Shown: positions 1 through 5,715, counted from the stretch's first letter. The stretch is DNA of 5,715 nt from Candidatus Hodarchaeota archaeon (GCA_030589605.1 JAUUVJ010000294.1:1-5715); one strand, 5' to 3'. Program-made: numbers and translations. The notes: generated by a model not told the origin, from the letters alone.

Positions 1-404
1 AAACATTCTAAGTGGTTTGGAACTATAGCGAGTTTTATTGTTTTTTTACCTATTGATTTGATTTCGTGAAAACCAATAATCTCATCAAAAACAACTCCAA
101 TCACATAAGTGCTCTTCTGGCTCCTATAAAAAAGAACTCGTGATTGTAAAGTCTGAATAAATGATCCATCTTTACAATTAAGATACTCTTTCAAATTTAT
201 AACAGGTATTCGCTGAGTTTGGCGGTTATGAACTGATACAATAAATTTCGGTAGTTGAGCTGTTCTTTTTGTTTCAATAAACTCTATTATTCCATCAATA
301 TGAACAGTTGAAATTAGGAAATCGTTTGAATCAAGTTTTACATGGAAAAAAGATTTTGTATCGCTATTATTGGGTTGACTCTTCTTTGGGATAATCAAAT
401 ACAT
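1..404 (-). CDS. cheW: CheW-like chemotaxis coupling protein, C-terminus cut by window edge
   Basis: An open frame runs on the minus strand from an ATG at 402-404 to the window edge without a stop (134 codons seen). From about residue 18 the protein matches the CheW fold pattern from memory: a first strand FFHVKL, then hydrophobic strands, LPKFIVSVHNR, then RIPVINLKEYL, which corresponds to the CheW segment 'P-f-i-k-G-v-x-N-l-R-G-x-i-v-P-i-v-D-L'. Later YVIGVVFDEIIGFHEI corresponds to the conserved 'vGlvVDxVxxv' strand. Spacing between these blocks agrees with E. coli CheW. CheW links methyl-accepting receptors to the histidine kinase CheA in the cytoplasm. The usual Arg-Gly after Asn is not kept (N-R-Q instead), so it is a divergent member. 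An in-frame stop lies eight codons upstream of the ATG, so the N-terminus is close to complete; a TTG at 396-398 is an alternative start. The gene follows the nitroreductase-like gene by 61 bp on the same strand. CheV or another CheW-domain protein remains possible because the C-terminus is unseen. Confidence 0.65.
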   Translation of the reverse strand, partial: MYLIIPKKSQPNNSDTKSFFHVKLDSNDFLISTVHIDGIIEFIETKRTAQLPKFIVSVHNRQTQRIPVINLKEYLNCKDGSFIQTLQSRVLFYRSQKSTYVIGVVFDEIIGFHEIKSIGKKTIKLAIVPNHLEC

Positions 405-437
405 CCCTTTCTTTATTATTTGTTTTCAACTTGTTTG

Positions 438-449
438 ATTTATAACTAA
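438..449 (-). promoter_or_regulatory. Possible TATA box for the CheW-like gene
   Basis: Read on the minus strand this stretch is TAGTTATAAATC, similar to archaeal TATA boxes. It lies about 40 bases upstream of the CheW-like start. Initiation about 25 bases downstream would give a short leader of roughly 10-15 bases. The gap is AT-rich throughout, so a chance match is possible, and read-through from the nitroreductase-like gene is an alternative. Confidence 0.25.
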
Positions 450-465
450 TTATAAAAATAACCTA

Positions 466-999
466 TTATTCGTATGGGTAGGGTTGTCCTAAGGTATTAT
501 GATTACTTAATTCTGCTAATGTCCGTTTGTACCCCTGTAAACCTTTATCAAGAGTAGCTCCAATTGGAATTAAAGCTATGACATTCAAATTATTCCATTC
601 GTCAGTAATTCCAACCAGTGAATGAATGAAATCTTGATCAAAATCAACAACTAGTGAACAACCGAGGTTAAGAGTAGTAGCTGCCATCATTAATTGAGAA
701 CTAGCTATTATGGCATCTATGATATTCGTATCATCCGCATCTTCTTCATCAGATACCACGACGACCGCAAATATTGCAGCAGCATTTACTATCCATGACA
801 AATCCTCCACACCATCAGCTATCTTTTGTTTCAAAGCCTGATCATCAATAATGATGTATGTAAAATTCTGAATTTCGGATAAACTTGGAGCAAGCTGAGC
901 ACAGGCCATTAATTGCTTTACTTGATCTGCATATAACGATTGGTCAGCTTTAAATTCCTTGAATCTTTTATTACGGATAACGACTTCAAAAAAGTCCAT
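466..999 (-). CDS. Nitroreductase-family protein, small and divergent
   Basis: This 177-residue cytoplasmic protein has the order of blocks seen in FMN-dependent nitroreductases: an N-terminal basic motif (residues 9-16, R-N-K-R-F-K-E-F), the 'A-P-S' turn at 37-39 followed by Q44 and F46, a helix starting at D95 and ending in L-N-L-G (110-113), and a late strand reading A-L-I-P-I-G (142-147). The family uses FMN and NAD(P)H to reduce nitro groups, quinones, flavins or other small molecules; the substrate here cannot be told. Several usual FMN contacts look changed. The Arg-Arg-Ser-x-Arg motif is N-K-R-F-K, and the Asn normally found in 'APSxxNxQPW' aligns with E42, with Phe in place of Trp. 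Weak flavin binding or a changed role is possible. The start is well supported: GGAGAGAT sits 4-11 bases ahead of the ATG. It reads away from the coiled-coil gene and toward the CheW-like gene. Confidence 0.78.
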   Translation of the reverse strand: MDFFEVVIRNKRFKEFKADQSLYADQVKQLMACAQLAPSLSEIQNFTYIIIDDQALKQKIADGVEDLSWIVNAAAIFAVVVVSDEEDADDTNIIDAIIASSQLMMAATTLNLGCSLVVDFDQDFIHSLVGITDEWNNLNVIALIPIGATLDKGLQGYKRTLAELSNHNTLGQPYPYE

Positions 1000-1002
1000 A
1001 AT

Positions 1003-1010
1003 ATCTCTCC
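1003..1010 (-). promoter_or_regulatory. Ribosome binding site of the nitroreductase-like gene
   Basis: On the minus strand this reads GGAGAGAT, a good Shine-Dalgarno core with the GGAG ending seven bases before the ATG at 997-999. It supports that start over any other. Confidence 0.6.
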
Positions 1011-1106
1011 TTATTCGATCTTTGATTGTTTCCTTATTTCTATCCCGTGATTACTCCATTTACTAATCTTGTAATATTAATTTGAATAACGTATTATTAG
1101 GGGATC

Positions 1107-1123
1107 TAAGAGATAAGCTCTTA
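1107..1123. repeat. Perfect inverted repeat in the divergent intergenic region
   Basis: TAAGAG (1107-1112) and CTCTTA (1118-1123) are exact reverse complements separated by five bases. The site lies between the two divergent starts (999 minus, 1238 plus) and just upstream of a TATA-like box at 1143. Its size and position suit a dimeric regulator's operator, but a six-base arm in AT-rich DNA can arise by chance. The rest of the 1000-1237 gap shows no gene. Confidence 0.3.
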
Positions 1124-1142
1124 ATTGCCTAATATAGAAGCC

Positions 1143-1153
1143 ATATATAATAA
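1143..1153 (+). promoter_or_regulatory. Possible TATA box for the coiled-coil gene
   Basis: ATATATAATAA resembles an archaeal TATA box. Initiation about 25 bases downstream would leave a leader of about 65 bases before the coiled-coil gene, which is long for an archaeon but possible. No clear BRE element can be named with confidence. Confidence 0.3.
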
Positions 1154-1234
1154 TTTCCTTTCGTTCTTCCCTGCTTTAACATTTTCTAGTATTGTTACTC
1201 TTAGAAAAACGAATGAAACGAAAAAAACAAAAGC

Positions 1235-1243
1235 GGGATGATT
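1235..1243 (+). promoter_or_regulatory. Shine-Dalgarno-like site that favours a GTG start at 1247
   Basis: GGGATGATT is close to the archaeal ribosome-binding consensus GGAGGTGATC. It overlaps the ATG at 1238, so it cannot serve that codon, but it sits three bases ahead of the in-frame GTG at 1247. Starting there gives a protein beginning M-A-N-I-K-E-Q-L, three residues shorter. Confidence 0.35.
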
Positions 1244-2137
1244 CACGTGGCAAATATAAAAGAGCAATTGAAGCTTCATTACGATCAACAAAAAAAATTG
1301 ATCGAACAAATTAAAATTATGAGAAATGAGCTAGAAATAGAGCAAAAATTAACAACCCGCTTTCGAAAACAAAGAGACAAATATAAGAAAGAAAGGCAAT
1401 CACTCTTAGAAAAAACTGCTCCTGAAGTTGAGTCAAGAGATTCTCAAAAAACTACTCTAGAGAAGCTCAAAAAACGCCGTGATTTTCTCAGAAGACAAGC
1501 TCAAAGAAAAGATGGACCAGTATTCAAAATTTTTACTCCAAGTCAATTAGAAAGCCTAACTATCGTAGAATTAAAATTCCATCTATATGAATTGGAATTT
1601 AAGCAACAAACAACAAGTTCTATGTCTAAAGATGATGAAGAAATATTACTAGAAGAAATCAGCCGAATAGAAGATAGGATTTCCCTTTTAGAAAAAAGAG
1701 ACGAAGTTAGGGTGGCTGATTATCTTGGTAATATACCTGAAACTAAAGAAAAAATCAAACAGGAAATTTCAGAAATTGAAAAACAGATATCTCAAGAAGA
1801 ATCGGATAAAAAAGAAATATCTGATAGAGTCCAAAAAATCTATTCAAGAATTAAACCCATGAAAGAAGAAGAAGATAAATCTCATGAGGAGTTTGTAAAA
1901 CATCTACAAAAGGTCGATGAATTGAAGAACTTAGTTCAAGCAAAACAAGAAGAACTTGATTCCTTAAAGAGTAAAATTGCGAAAGTTAAGAAACTATTAG
2001 TAGAGGAAACGCATAAACAAAAATATGGGGTTATAGAAGAGAAAATTCAAGTTTTACTTAAAAAACGCGAAAAAGGGGAATCTTTAACTGTCGAAGAACA
2101 AGAATTTCTTATGGGATATGGGTATGTCCCATTTTAA
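1238..2137 (+). CDS. Archaeal coiled-coil protein, COG1340/DUF7121-like
   Basis: This 299-residue protein is almost wholly charged helix with heptad-like spacing and no membrane segment or signal peptide, so it is probably cytoplasmic. A long coiled coil spans about residues 5-90. A non-coil turn rich in F, P and G follows (about 92-105), then a block containing L-E-F-K-Q-Q-T (119-125) followed by an acidic helix. A second long coil covers about 150-265, and a short tail ends G-Y-G-Y-V-P-F. The 'LExxxQT' block followed by an E-rich helix and 'LE' is what I recall from the COG1340 family of archaeal coiled-coil proteins; a similar pattern occurs in eukaryotic Bfr1, an mRNA/ribosome-associated protein. 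Function is not established, and a role with ribosomes or RNA is speculation. The tail K-G-E-S-L-T-V-E-E-Q-E-F-L also fits the family. The true start may be the GTG at 1247. An SMC/Rad50-type ATPase is excluded because there is no Walker motif. Confidence 0.75.
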   Translation: MIHVANIKEQLKLHYDQQKKLIEQIKIMRNELEIEQKLTTRFRKQRDKYKKERQSLLEKTAPEVESRDSQKTTLEKLKKRRDFLRRQAQRKDGPVFKIFTPSQLESLTIVELKFHLYELEFKQQTTSSMSKDDEEILLEEISRIEDRISLLEKRDEVRVADYLGNIPETKEKIKQEISEIEKQISQEESDKKEISDRVQKIYSRIKPMKEEEDKSHEEFVKHLQKVDELKNLVQAKQEELDSLKSKIAKVKKLLVEETHKQKYGVIEEKIQVLLKKREKGESLTVEEQEFLMGYGYVPF

Positions 2138-2145
2138 GACTTTTT
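2111..2145 (+). terminator. Hairpin plus T tracts, overlapping the end of the coiled-coil gene
   Basis: Bases 2111-2119 pair with 2124-2132 as a nine-base-pair stem with one U-G wobble (2117 with 2126) and a four-base loop GGGT. TTTT follows at 2132-2135 and TTTTT at 2141-2145. The stem lies inside the last eight codons and the T run reaches the stop codon. This has the form of an intrinsic terminator; in archaea the T tracts alone could be enough. Confidence 0.45.
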
Positions 2146-2200
2146 CATCTGATTTTGAATTAGAAAAAACGTAAATACTCCCTTCTACACACCTTTGTTA

Positions 2201-2204
2201 GAGG
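2201..2204 (+). promoter_or_regulatory. Ribosome binding site deciding a GTG start at 2214
   Basis: GAGG ends nine bases before the GTG. An in-frame stop lies at 2199-2201, and the next in-frame ATG is residue 47, after the first cysteine cluster, so GTG is the only sensible start. The out-of-frame ATG at 2212 hits a stop after three codons. Confidence 0.5.
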
Positions 2205-2213
2205 TTCTTTAAT

Positions 2214-3383
2214 GTGGATTTGAAGAATCTAAAGTATTATAATGAATTTTTTGTTTGCGCATATTGTGGATACTGCGTTAATTATAAAACTAATGCTGCT
2301 TGTCCAACATTTTATTCTTCCCACCATGAAATCAGCACGGGAAGAGGAAAGATGATCACTGCACGTAACCTTGCCCAAGGATTGCTGAATAAAAAGGAAG
2401 GTTTGACTGCACTAACAGAAGGACTATTTTCTTGCACTTTTTGCGGAGCATGTGAGCAAGTTTGTATAGTAGATATACCCTTAACCGAAGCCTATACAGA
2501 ATTAAAGAGTTTAGTTCAGGATTTTTTGCCAAAAGGAATCAAAAAAGTTTTTAAATCTTTAGATAACTCAAAAAACATTTATGGGATGGATCAAGAAGAT
2601 AGGAATCTATGGAGCATTGATATAGAAGAAATTTATGAAGAATGGGTAAACACACCTGCTAAAATAGGATATTTCATTGGTTGTGTAGCCTCATATTATA
2701 GTACACCAGGAAGAACTCCCGCAGCGGTCTTAGAATTAACAAAGAAAGCTAACGAAAAGATATCAATCTTCTCCCCTAAAGAACATTGTTGTGGAAATCC
2801 ATATCTCTTAGGAGGACGAAACGATAAAGCTAAAGACTTAGCTAGATATAATATTGAAGTAATAAAAAATTTAGGGATAGAAACTCTGATTACTTCGTGT
2901 GCAGGATGCTATCGAGTTATAAGTCGTGAATATCCAAAACTATTGGAAAAGGAATTACCTTTCAAAGTGATTACTCATATGGAGTACATATATAGCTTGA
3001 TTAAAGATAATAAAATAAGTATCAAAAGTGAAAATCCAGTTAAAGTATCATTTAAGGATCCTTGTGAACTAGGTCGCCATTGTGGAGTGTATGATATAGC
3101 ACGTGACCTTATCAATTCCATTCCAAACGTAGAAAATTATGAACTAGCTAACAATAGGGAAAAGGCCTTATGTTGTGGAGCAGGTGGATTATTGAAAATA
3201 AATCACCCTAGAATGGCTGAGGATATAGCCAATATATTAATTGCACAGATGGAAGAAAAGGAAATCGAACTTTGTCTTAATGCATGTCCAACCTGCTTAT
3301 TTAATATCGATCAACAGCTCAAAAAGAAGAAATCTCAAATAAAGTCAATCGATATTGTTGAGCTTGTTCTAGAAAGAACATAA
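2214..3383 (+). CDS. Fe-S oxidoreductase of the HdrD/GlcF (COG0247) family
   Basis: This 389-residue soluble protein has the full architecture of the family: two N-terminal [4Fe-4S] sites, then two CCG (cysteine-rich) domains. Site one uses C15, C18, C21 and C30-P; site two uses C74, C77, C80 and C84. Between them S-T-G-R-G-K-M matches the 'sxRGri' segment typical of GlcF/LutA/GlpC relatives. CCG domain one has G-C157, C192-C193-G and C229-x2-C232. CCG domain two has D-P-C284, C320-C321-G and C358-P-T-C361. CCG domains bind noncubane [4Fe-4S] clusters in HdrB; in GlcF/GlpC/HdrD-type proteins the unit passes electrons between a partner dehydrogenase and quinone, heterodisulfide or another carrier. 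No FAD-linked oxidase, HdrE or FrhB partner is in the window. Odd points: eight residues instead of three between C21 and C30-P, and C84 lacks the usual following proline. It starts with GTG and forms an operon with the downstream hydrolase, 19 bp away. The exact acceptor is unknown. Confidence 0.88.
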   Translation: MDLKNLKYYNEFFVCAYCGYCVNYKTNAACPTFYSSHHEISTGRGKMITARNLAQGLLNKKEGLTALTEGLFSCTFCGACEQVCIVDIPLTEAYTELKSLVQDFLPKGIKKVFKSLDNSKNIYGMDQEDRNLWSIDIEEIYEEWVNTPAKIGYFIGCVASYYSTPGRTPAAVLELTKKANEKISIFSPKEHCCGNPYLLGGRNDKAKDLARYNIEVIKNLGIETLITSCAGCYRVISREYPKLLEKELPFKVITHMEYIYSLIKDNKISIKSENPVKVSFKDPCELGRHCGVYDIARDLINSIPNVENYELANNREKALCCGAGGLLKINHPRMAEDIANILIAQMEEKEIELCLNACPTCLFNIDQQLKKKKSQIKSIDIVELVLERT

Positions 3384-3390
3384 GAATCAA

Positions 3391-3396
3391 GGGGAG
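3391..3396 (+). promoter_or_regulatory. Ribosome binding site of the carbon-nitrogen hydrolase gene
   Basis: GGGGAG ends six bases before the ATG at 3403, inside the 19-bp gap after the Fe-S gene. It fixes the start and supports translation as the second gene of an operon. Confidence 0.65.
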
Positions 3397-3402
3397 TTTA
3401 AA

Positions 3403-4245
3403 ATGGCAAACTCATCAGATTTATTAACAATCTCTGTTTTACAACCCAGATTGAAGCTCAATGATTTGGATTACAATCTAAAAAGCTATTCTTCTATATT
3501 TACAAAGTTTTCAACGAAATTGAAGAAATCTCAAGTGATTTGCTTTCCTGAATATTGGAATGGTATACGAAAAGACAAATATTCGGATAATGTTCATGAT
3601 TTAACGCTAGAATTTCTAAAGAATACCTCCTCTGACTATTCAGCGTGGATTATTGGAGGAAGTCATCTTTTCAAAGAGAATAAAACCTTTAAAAATAGAT
3701 CTCATGTCCTATCTCCAGAAGGAAAACTCATTGGTTTTTACGACAAACGTCATCCATTTGGATATGAACAGCATCAAGGAATAATGTCTGGTGAAAAGGA
3801 TTTTTTCTTTAAAATTGGTAAATGGAAAGCTACAATTAGAATATGTAACGATCTTTGGAACACACATGACCATTCAATACTGATAAAAGAAGGAATTGAT
3901 ATTATTTTCTCTCCAATTTTGACTTCATTATCTGAACAGTCATATACTAACTATGGACGCTTTTTATGGCATAATCTAGCTGTTATACGATCAAAAGAGG
4001 CTGCCTCAGCAGTGGTTGTTAGTGATTCTGCAATTCAGGTTATAAAAGAACCATATTGGTGTGCTGGTGCAAGCTGTATCGCAGATCCTTCAAGCCGATT
4101 TAGCAATCAAGAACCATTTGGGACAAATTTATTGGTTTCAATACCAGATGGAAAGGAAAATATTCTTTCTGTTACATTAGATCTGAACAAAATTCAAGAA
4201 CAGAAACAATATCGACTTAAAATGGGATTAATGGAAAACGAATAG
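3403..4245 (+). CDS. Carbon-nitrogen hydrolase (nitrilase superfamily)
   Basis: The 280-residue length is typical of single-domain members. All three catalytic residues are seen in order: E50 in F-P-E-Y-W-N, K115 in Y-D-K-R-H, and the nucleophile C148 in R-I-C-N-D-L-W. The N-terminus (I-S-V-L-Q-P-R-L, followed by a D-Y-N-L helix) and the G-G-S-H strand at about residues 83-86 are also family features. Such enzymes hydrolyse amides, nitriles or carbamoyl compounds through a thioester intermediate in the cytoplasm; they include omega-amidase, N-carbamoylputrescine amidase and aliphatic amidases. The sequence after the nucleophile, D-L-W-N-T-H-D, departs from the more usual D-x-x-F-P-E, so the substrate is not one I can name. 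No ATP-using glutamine-dependent NAD synthetase domain is attached. The gene is second in an operon behind the Fe-S oxidoreductase, suggesting a joint pathway in which an amide or nitrile intermediate is split. Confidence 0.87.
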   Translation: MANSSDLLTISVLQPRLKLNDLDYNLKSYSSIFTKFSTKLKKSQVICFPEYWNGIRKDKYSDNVHDLTLEFLKNTSSDYSAWIIGGSHLFKENKTFKNRSHVLSPEGKLIGFYDKRHPFGYEQHQGIMSGEKDFFFKIGKWKATIRICNDLWNTHDHSILIKEGIDIIFSPILTSLSEQSYTNYGRFLWHNLAVIRSKEAASAVVVSDSAIQVIKEPYWCAGASCIADPSSRFSNQEPFGTNLLVSIPDGKENILSVTLDLNKIQEQKQYRLKMGLMENE

Positions 4246-4281
4246 AATCTATAGAATTTTGGGTTATAAATTCCGAAATTT

Positions 4282-4296
4282 GAAAAAAAGAAAAGG
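4282..4296 (-). terminator. T tract downstream of the M48 protease gene
   Basis: On the minus strand, shortly after the M48 stop codon (4307-4309), the sequence reads CCTTTTCTTTTTTTC. A run of this kind is the usual archaeal termination signal. No convincing hairpin precedes it; the AAATT/AATTT pair at 4268-4281 is short and AT only. The whole convergent gap 4246-4306 holds nothing else. Confidence 0.4.
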
Positions 4297-4306
4297 GAGG
4301 GGAATT

Positions 4307-5715
4307 TTAGAGAGTAGGGAAAAATCCTGTGATCATTATCACTAATCCAACGAAGATTACTAACCACATGAATATCCAATTCAAACCAGACCAACGATTC
4401 TTAAAAGTCTGACCTTGTTCTGTTACAATCTTCCACACTGCCAATACAGGTGAGGGAGAACGGTGATACCAACCATAAGCCTTTACTCTAGTTCCTTTTC
4501 GAGGACGACGGAAAAGTGCAAATATAAAGGACATAAAACCTAAAATAGGACTATAATCAAGAGTAATTATCCCAGTTTTATCTTGAATGACTAGATCTTC
4601 ACTTAACCAATATCCAGGTGTACCAAGTCCAACAACAACGCCTTCAAATACAGCAGGCTTCCCACGAAGGGGAGATGCTTCATAATAAGAATTTTTAGTA
4701 TGATCTGTCAAACAATGAAGAACAGTTACTGTAGGATCACTATCTCTTATTTTCGGATATTTTTCACTACGACGCCATTTCCAAACTAAAGCGAACAGAA
4801 GTAAGCCAGCACCAATACCTATTTCAAAATTCAATTGAATATTAATAGCTATTACTGCACCTATTATTGGTAACAGAAAGAAAAGCAATGGGGCAACATA
4901 AGATAAGAAAATATCGATGATAAATTCATCCCATAAGCTTTCAGGTAGTTTAACTTTACCAACTCCAGGAAATTCAGGAGGCATCCCATTTTCTACCTGC
5001 ATTTTATTTAAAGCAAGAATCCTTTTTGCAGGGAGTGGATGAGTTGAAGAGAGTTCCAAAAATCTACCCCATGGATTTGATAAGTCCCATTGAGTTGCTT
5101 TAGCAACAGTTTCCTCATTTAACTCCATACCACGTCCATAAGTAGACATAGCTAGGCTTTTAGCTCCAGAAATATCAAAAATACCTAAAGAACGCATTCC
5201 AGTGTTAAAAGCGTATTGCTTGGAAGCTTGTTTTCTCGCACTGGGGGATAGATTTTTATCATTCATTCTTGTTACATTTTCACTATCAGATTTAACCATA
5301 CCATATGCTATTTTCACTAATGCTCGTGATAAAGCTCCTGGATTTCCAACAGCTGTCGCAGAAAAAGAATCTGCATAATATTCACGGACTCTAGATAGTA
5401 GCATAACTACATAATGAGAGATCCAATACGCAATGAAAGCGAGGATTGCTACACCCATTGCTATGGCGCCAATTGAAGCTGCATCATCACCACCTTTTCT
5501 AGTCCCACGAGATAAAGATGAAACACGAGCAAAAGTCCACATTCCTTGAAAGAAAGAGTAACAAATCAAAGGAACAGCAGCAGCCATTGTCATCCAAATA
5601 AAATCACGATGGATAATATGACCACATTCATGAGCTACGACGGCAAGCTGTTCTTCTTTATCTAAATAGTTTGTTATCCCTTCAGTTATCGCCATTCTAG
5701 CTCTTTTCTTAGTAT
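4307..5715 (-). CDS. Membrane M48-family zinc metallopeptidase (HtpX-like), 5' end beyond the window
   Basis: The frame stays open through the right edge: six codons upstream of the first ATG (5693-5695) encode T-K-K-R-A-R, which joins M-A-I-T-E-G as in the family block 'pxnarvavteGl'. The ATG is therefore internal and the N-terminus, normally with membrane helices, is missing. Numbering from that Met: zinc site H22-E-C-G-H26, third ligand E105 in R-E-Y-Y-A-D, and a late S-T-H-P motif at 217-220. All catalytic residues are intact. Hydrophobic segments lie at about 36-55, 75-100, 259-284, 290-305 and 433-460. M48 proteases such as HtpX degrade misfolded membrane proteins with the active site facing the cytoplasm. 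After the protease, residues about 320-430 form a beta-rich domain containing V-I-Q-D-K-T-G-I-I-T-L-D-Y, which I recall from archaeal M48 proteins and which resembles an OB or NfeD-like fold; a final membrane helix closes the protein. It converges on the hydrolase gene and looks independently transcribed. Confidence 0.88.
   Translation of the reverse strand, partial: TKKRARMAITEGITNYLDKEEQLAVVAHECGHIIHRDFIWMTMAAAVPLICYSFFQGMWTFARVSSLSRGTRKGGDDAASIGAIAMGVAILAFIAYWISHYVVMLLSRVREYYADSFSATAVGNPGALSRALVKIAYGMVKSDSENVTRMNDKNLSPSARKQASKQYAFNTGMRSLGIFDISGAKSLAMSTYGRGMELNEETVAKATQWDLSNPWGRFLELSSTHPLPAKRILALNKMQVENGMPPEFPGVGKVKLPESLWDEFIIDIFLSYVAPLLFFLLPIIGAVIAINIQLNFEIGIGAGLLLFALVWKWRRSEKYPKIRDSDPTVTVLHCLTDHTKNSYYEASPLRGKPAVFEGVVVGLGTPGYWLSEDLVIQDKTGIITLDYSPILGFMSFIFALFRRPRKGTRVKAYGWYHRSPSPVLAVWKIVTEQGQTFKNRWSGLNWIFMWLVIFVGLVIMITGFFPTL

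Noticed and set aside
1..404. PAS domain reading of the left-edge gene because of its K-D-G-S segment
   Set aside because: The order and spacing of the other blocks fit CheW far better; K-D-G-S alone is not specific.
1121..1309. Minus-strand 62-residue open frame with a hydrophobic stretch
   Set aside because: It lies antisense to the leader and start of the coiled-coil gene. Its hydrophobicity comes from reading A-rich Lys/Gln codons backwards, and there is no ribosome binding site.
1213..1314. Plus-strand 33-codon basic peptide (starts M-K-R-K-K-Q-K-R) overlapping the coiled-coil start
   Set aside because: It has no ribosome binding site and overlaps the better-supported frame. The basic residues come from A-rich DNA.
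4242..4257. Short direct repeat ATAGAAT around the hydrolase stop codon
   Set aside because: Two seven-base AT-rich copies are expected by chance and show no further units.
4268..4281. AAATT/AATTT inverted repeat in the convergent gap
   Set aside because: A five-base AT-only stem is too weak to call a hairpin terminator. The T tract beside it is the better signal.
4194..4394. Minus-strand 66-residue open frame
   Set aside because: It overlaps the ends of the hydrolase and protease genes in a different frame, has biased composition and resembles no family.

Overview
The window looks like chromosomal DNA from a low-GC archaeon. The signs are an archaeal-type coiled-coil protein with the COG1340/DUF7121-like pattern, an HdrD/GlcF-like iron-sulfur protein, and a membrane M48 protease with a C-terminal domain of a kind I associate with archaeal homologues. 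Shine-Dalgarno-like leaders, GTG starts and TATA-like boxes are also present. An Asgard lineage would fit the low GC and gene mix, but no marker gene settles this, so the taxonomy is inference. I see no rRNA, tRNA, CRISPR array, insertion sequence or attachment site.

Layout. On the minus strand at the left edge is the N-terminal part of a CheW-like chemotaxis coupling protein (1-404, running off the window). Upstream of it on the same strand is a small, divergent nitroreductase-family protein (466-999). A 238-bp divergent intergenic region (1000-1237) carries a short perfect inverted repeat and a TATA-like box. It is followed on the plus strand by the 299-residue coiled-coil protein (1238-2137), whose last codons form a strong hairpin that could act as a terminator. 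Next comes a two-gene plus-strand operon: a two-cluster, two-CCG-domain Fe-S oxidoreductase (2214-3383, GTG start), then 19 bp later a carbon-nitrogen hydrolase with an intact Glu-Lys-Cys triad (3403-4245). A 61-bp convergent gap with a minus-strand T tract separates it from the M48 protease (4307-5715, minus), whose 5' end lies beyond the window.

How the genes work together. Only the Fe-S oxidoreductase and the carbon-nitrogen hydrolase are clearly arranged as a co-transcribed pair, suggesting a shared small-molecule catabolic route with an unknown substrate. The other genes look like ordinary independent units for signalling, flavin redox chemistry, an RNA- or ribosome-related coiled coil (speculative) and membrane protein quality control. 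No obvious new defence or mobile system is visible. The most useful points are the unlisted CheW-like gene, the degenerate flavin-site motifs of the nitroreductase homologue, the unusual cysteine spacing in the Fe-S protein, and the terminator-like hairpin inside a coding sequence.
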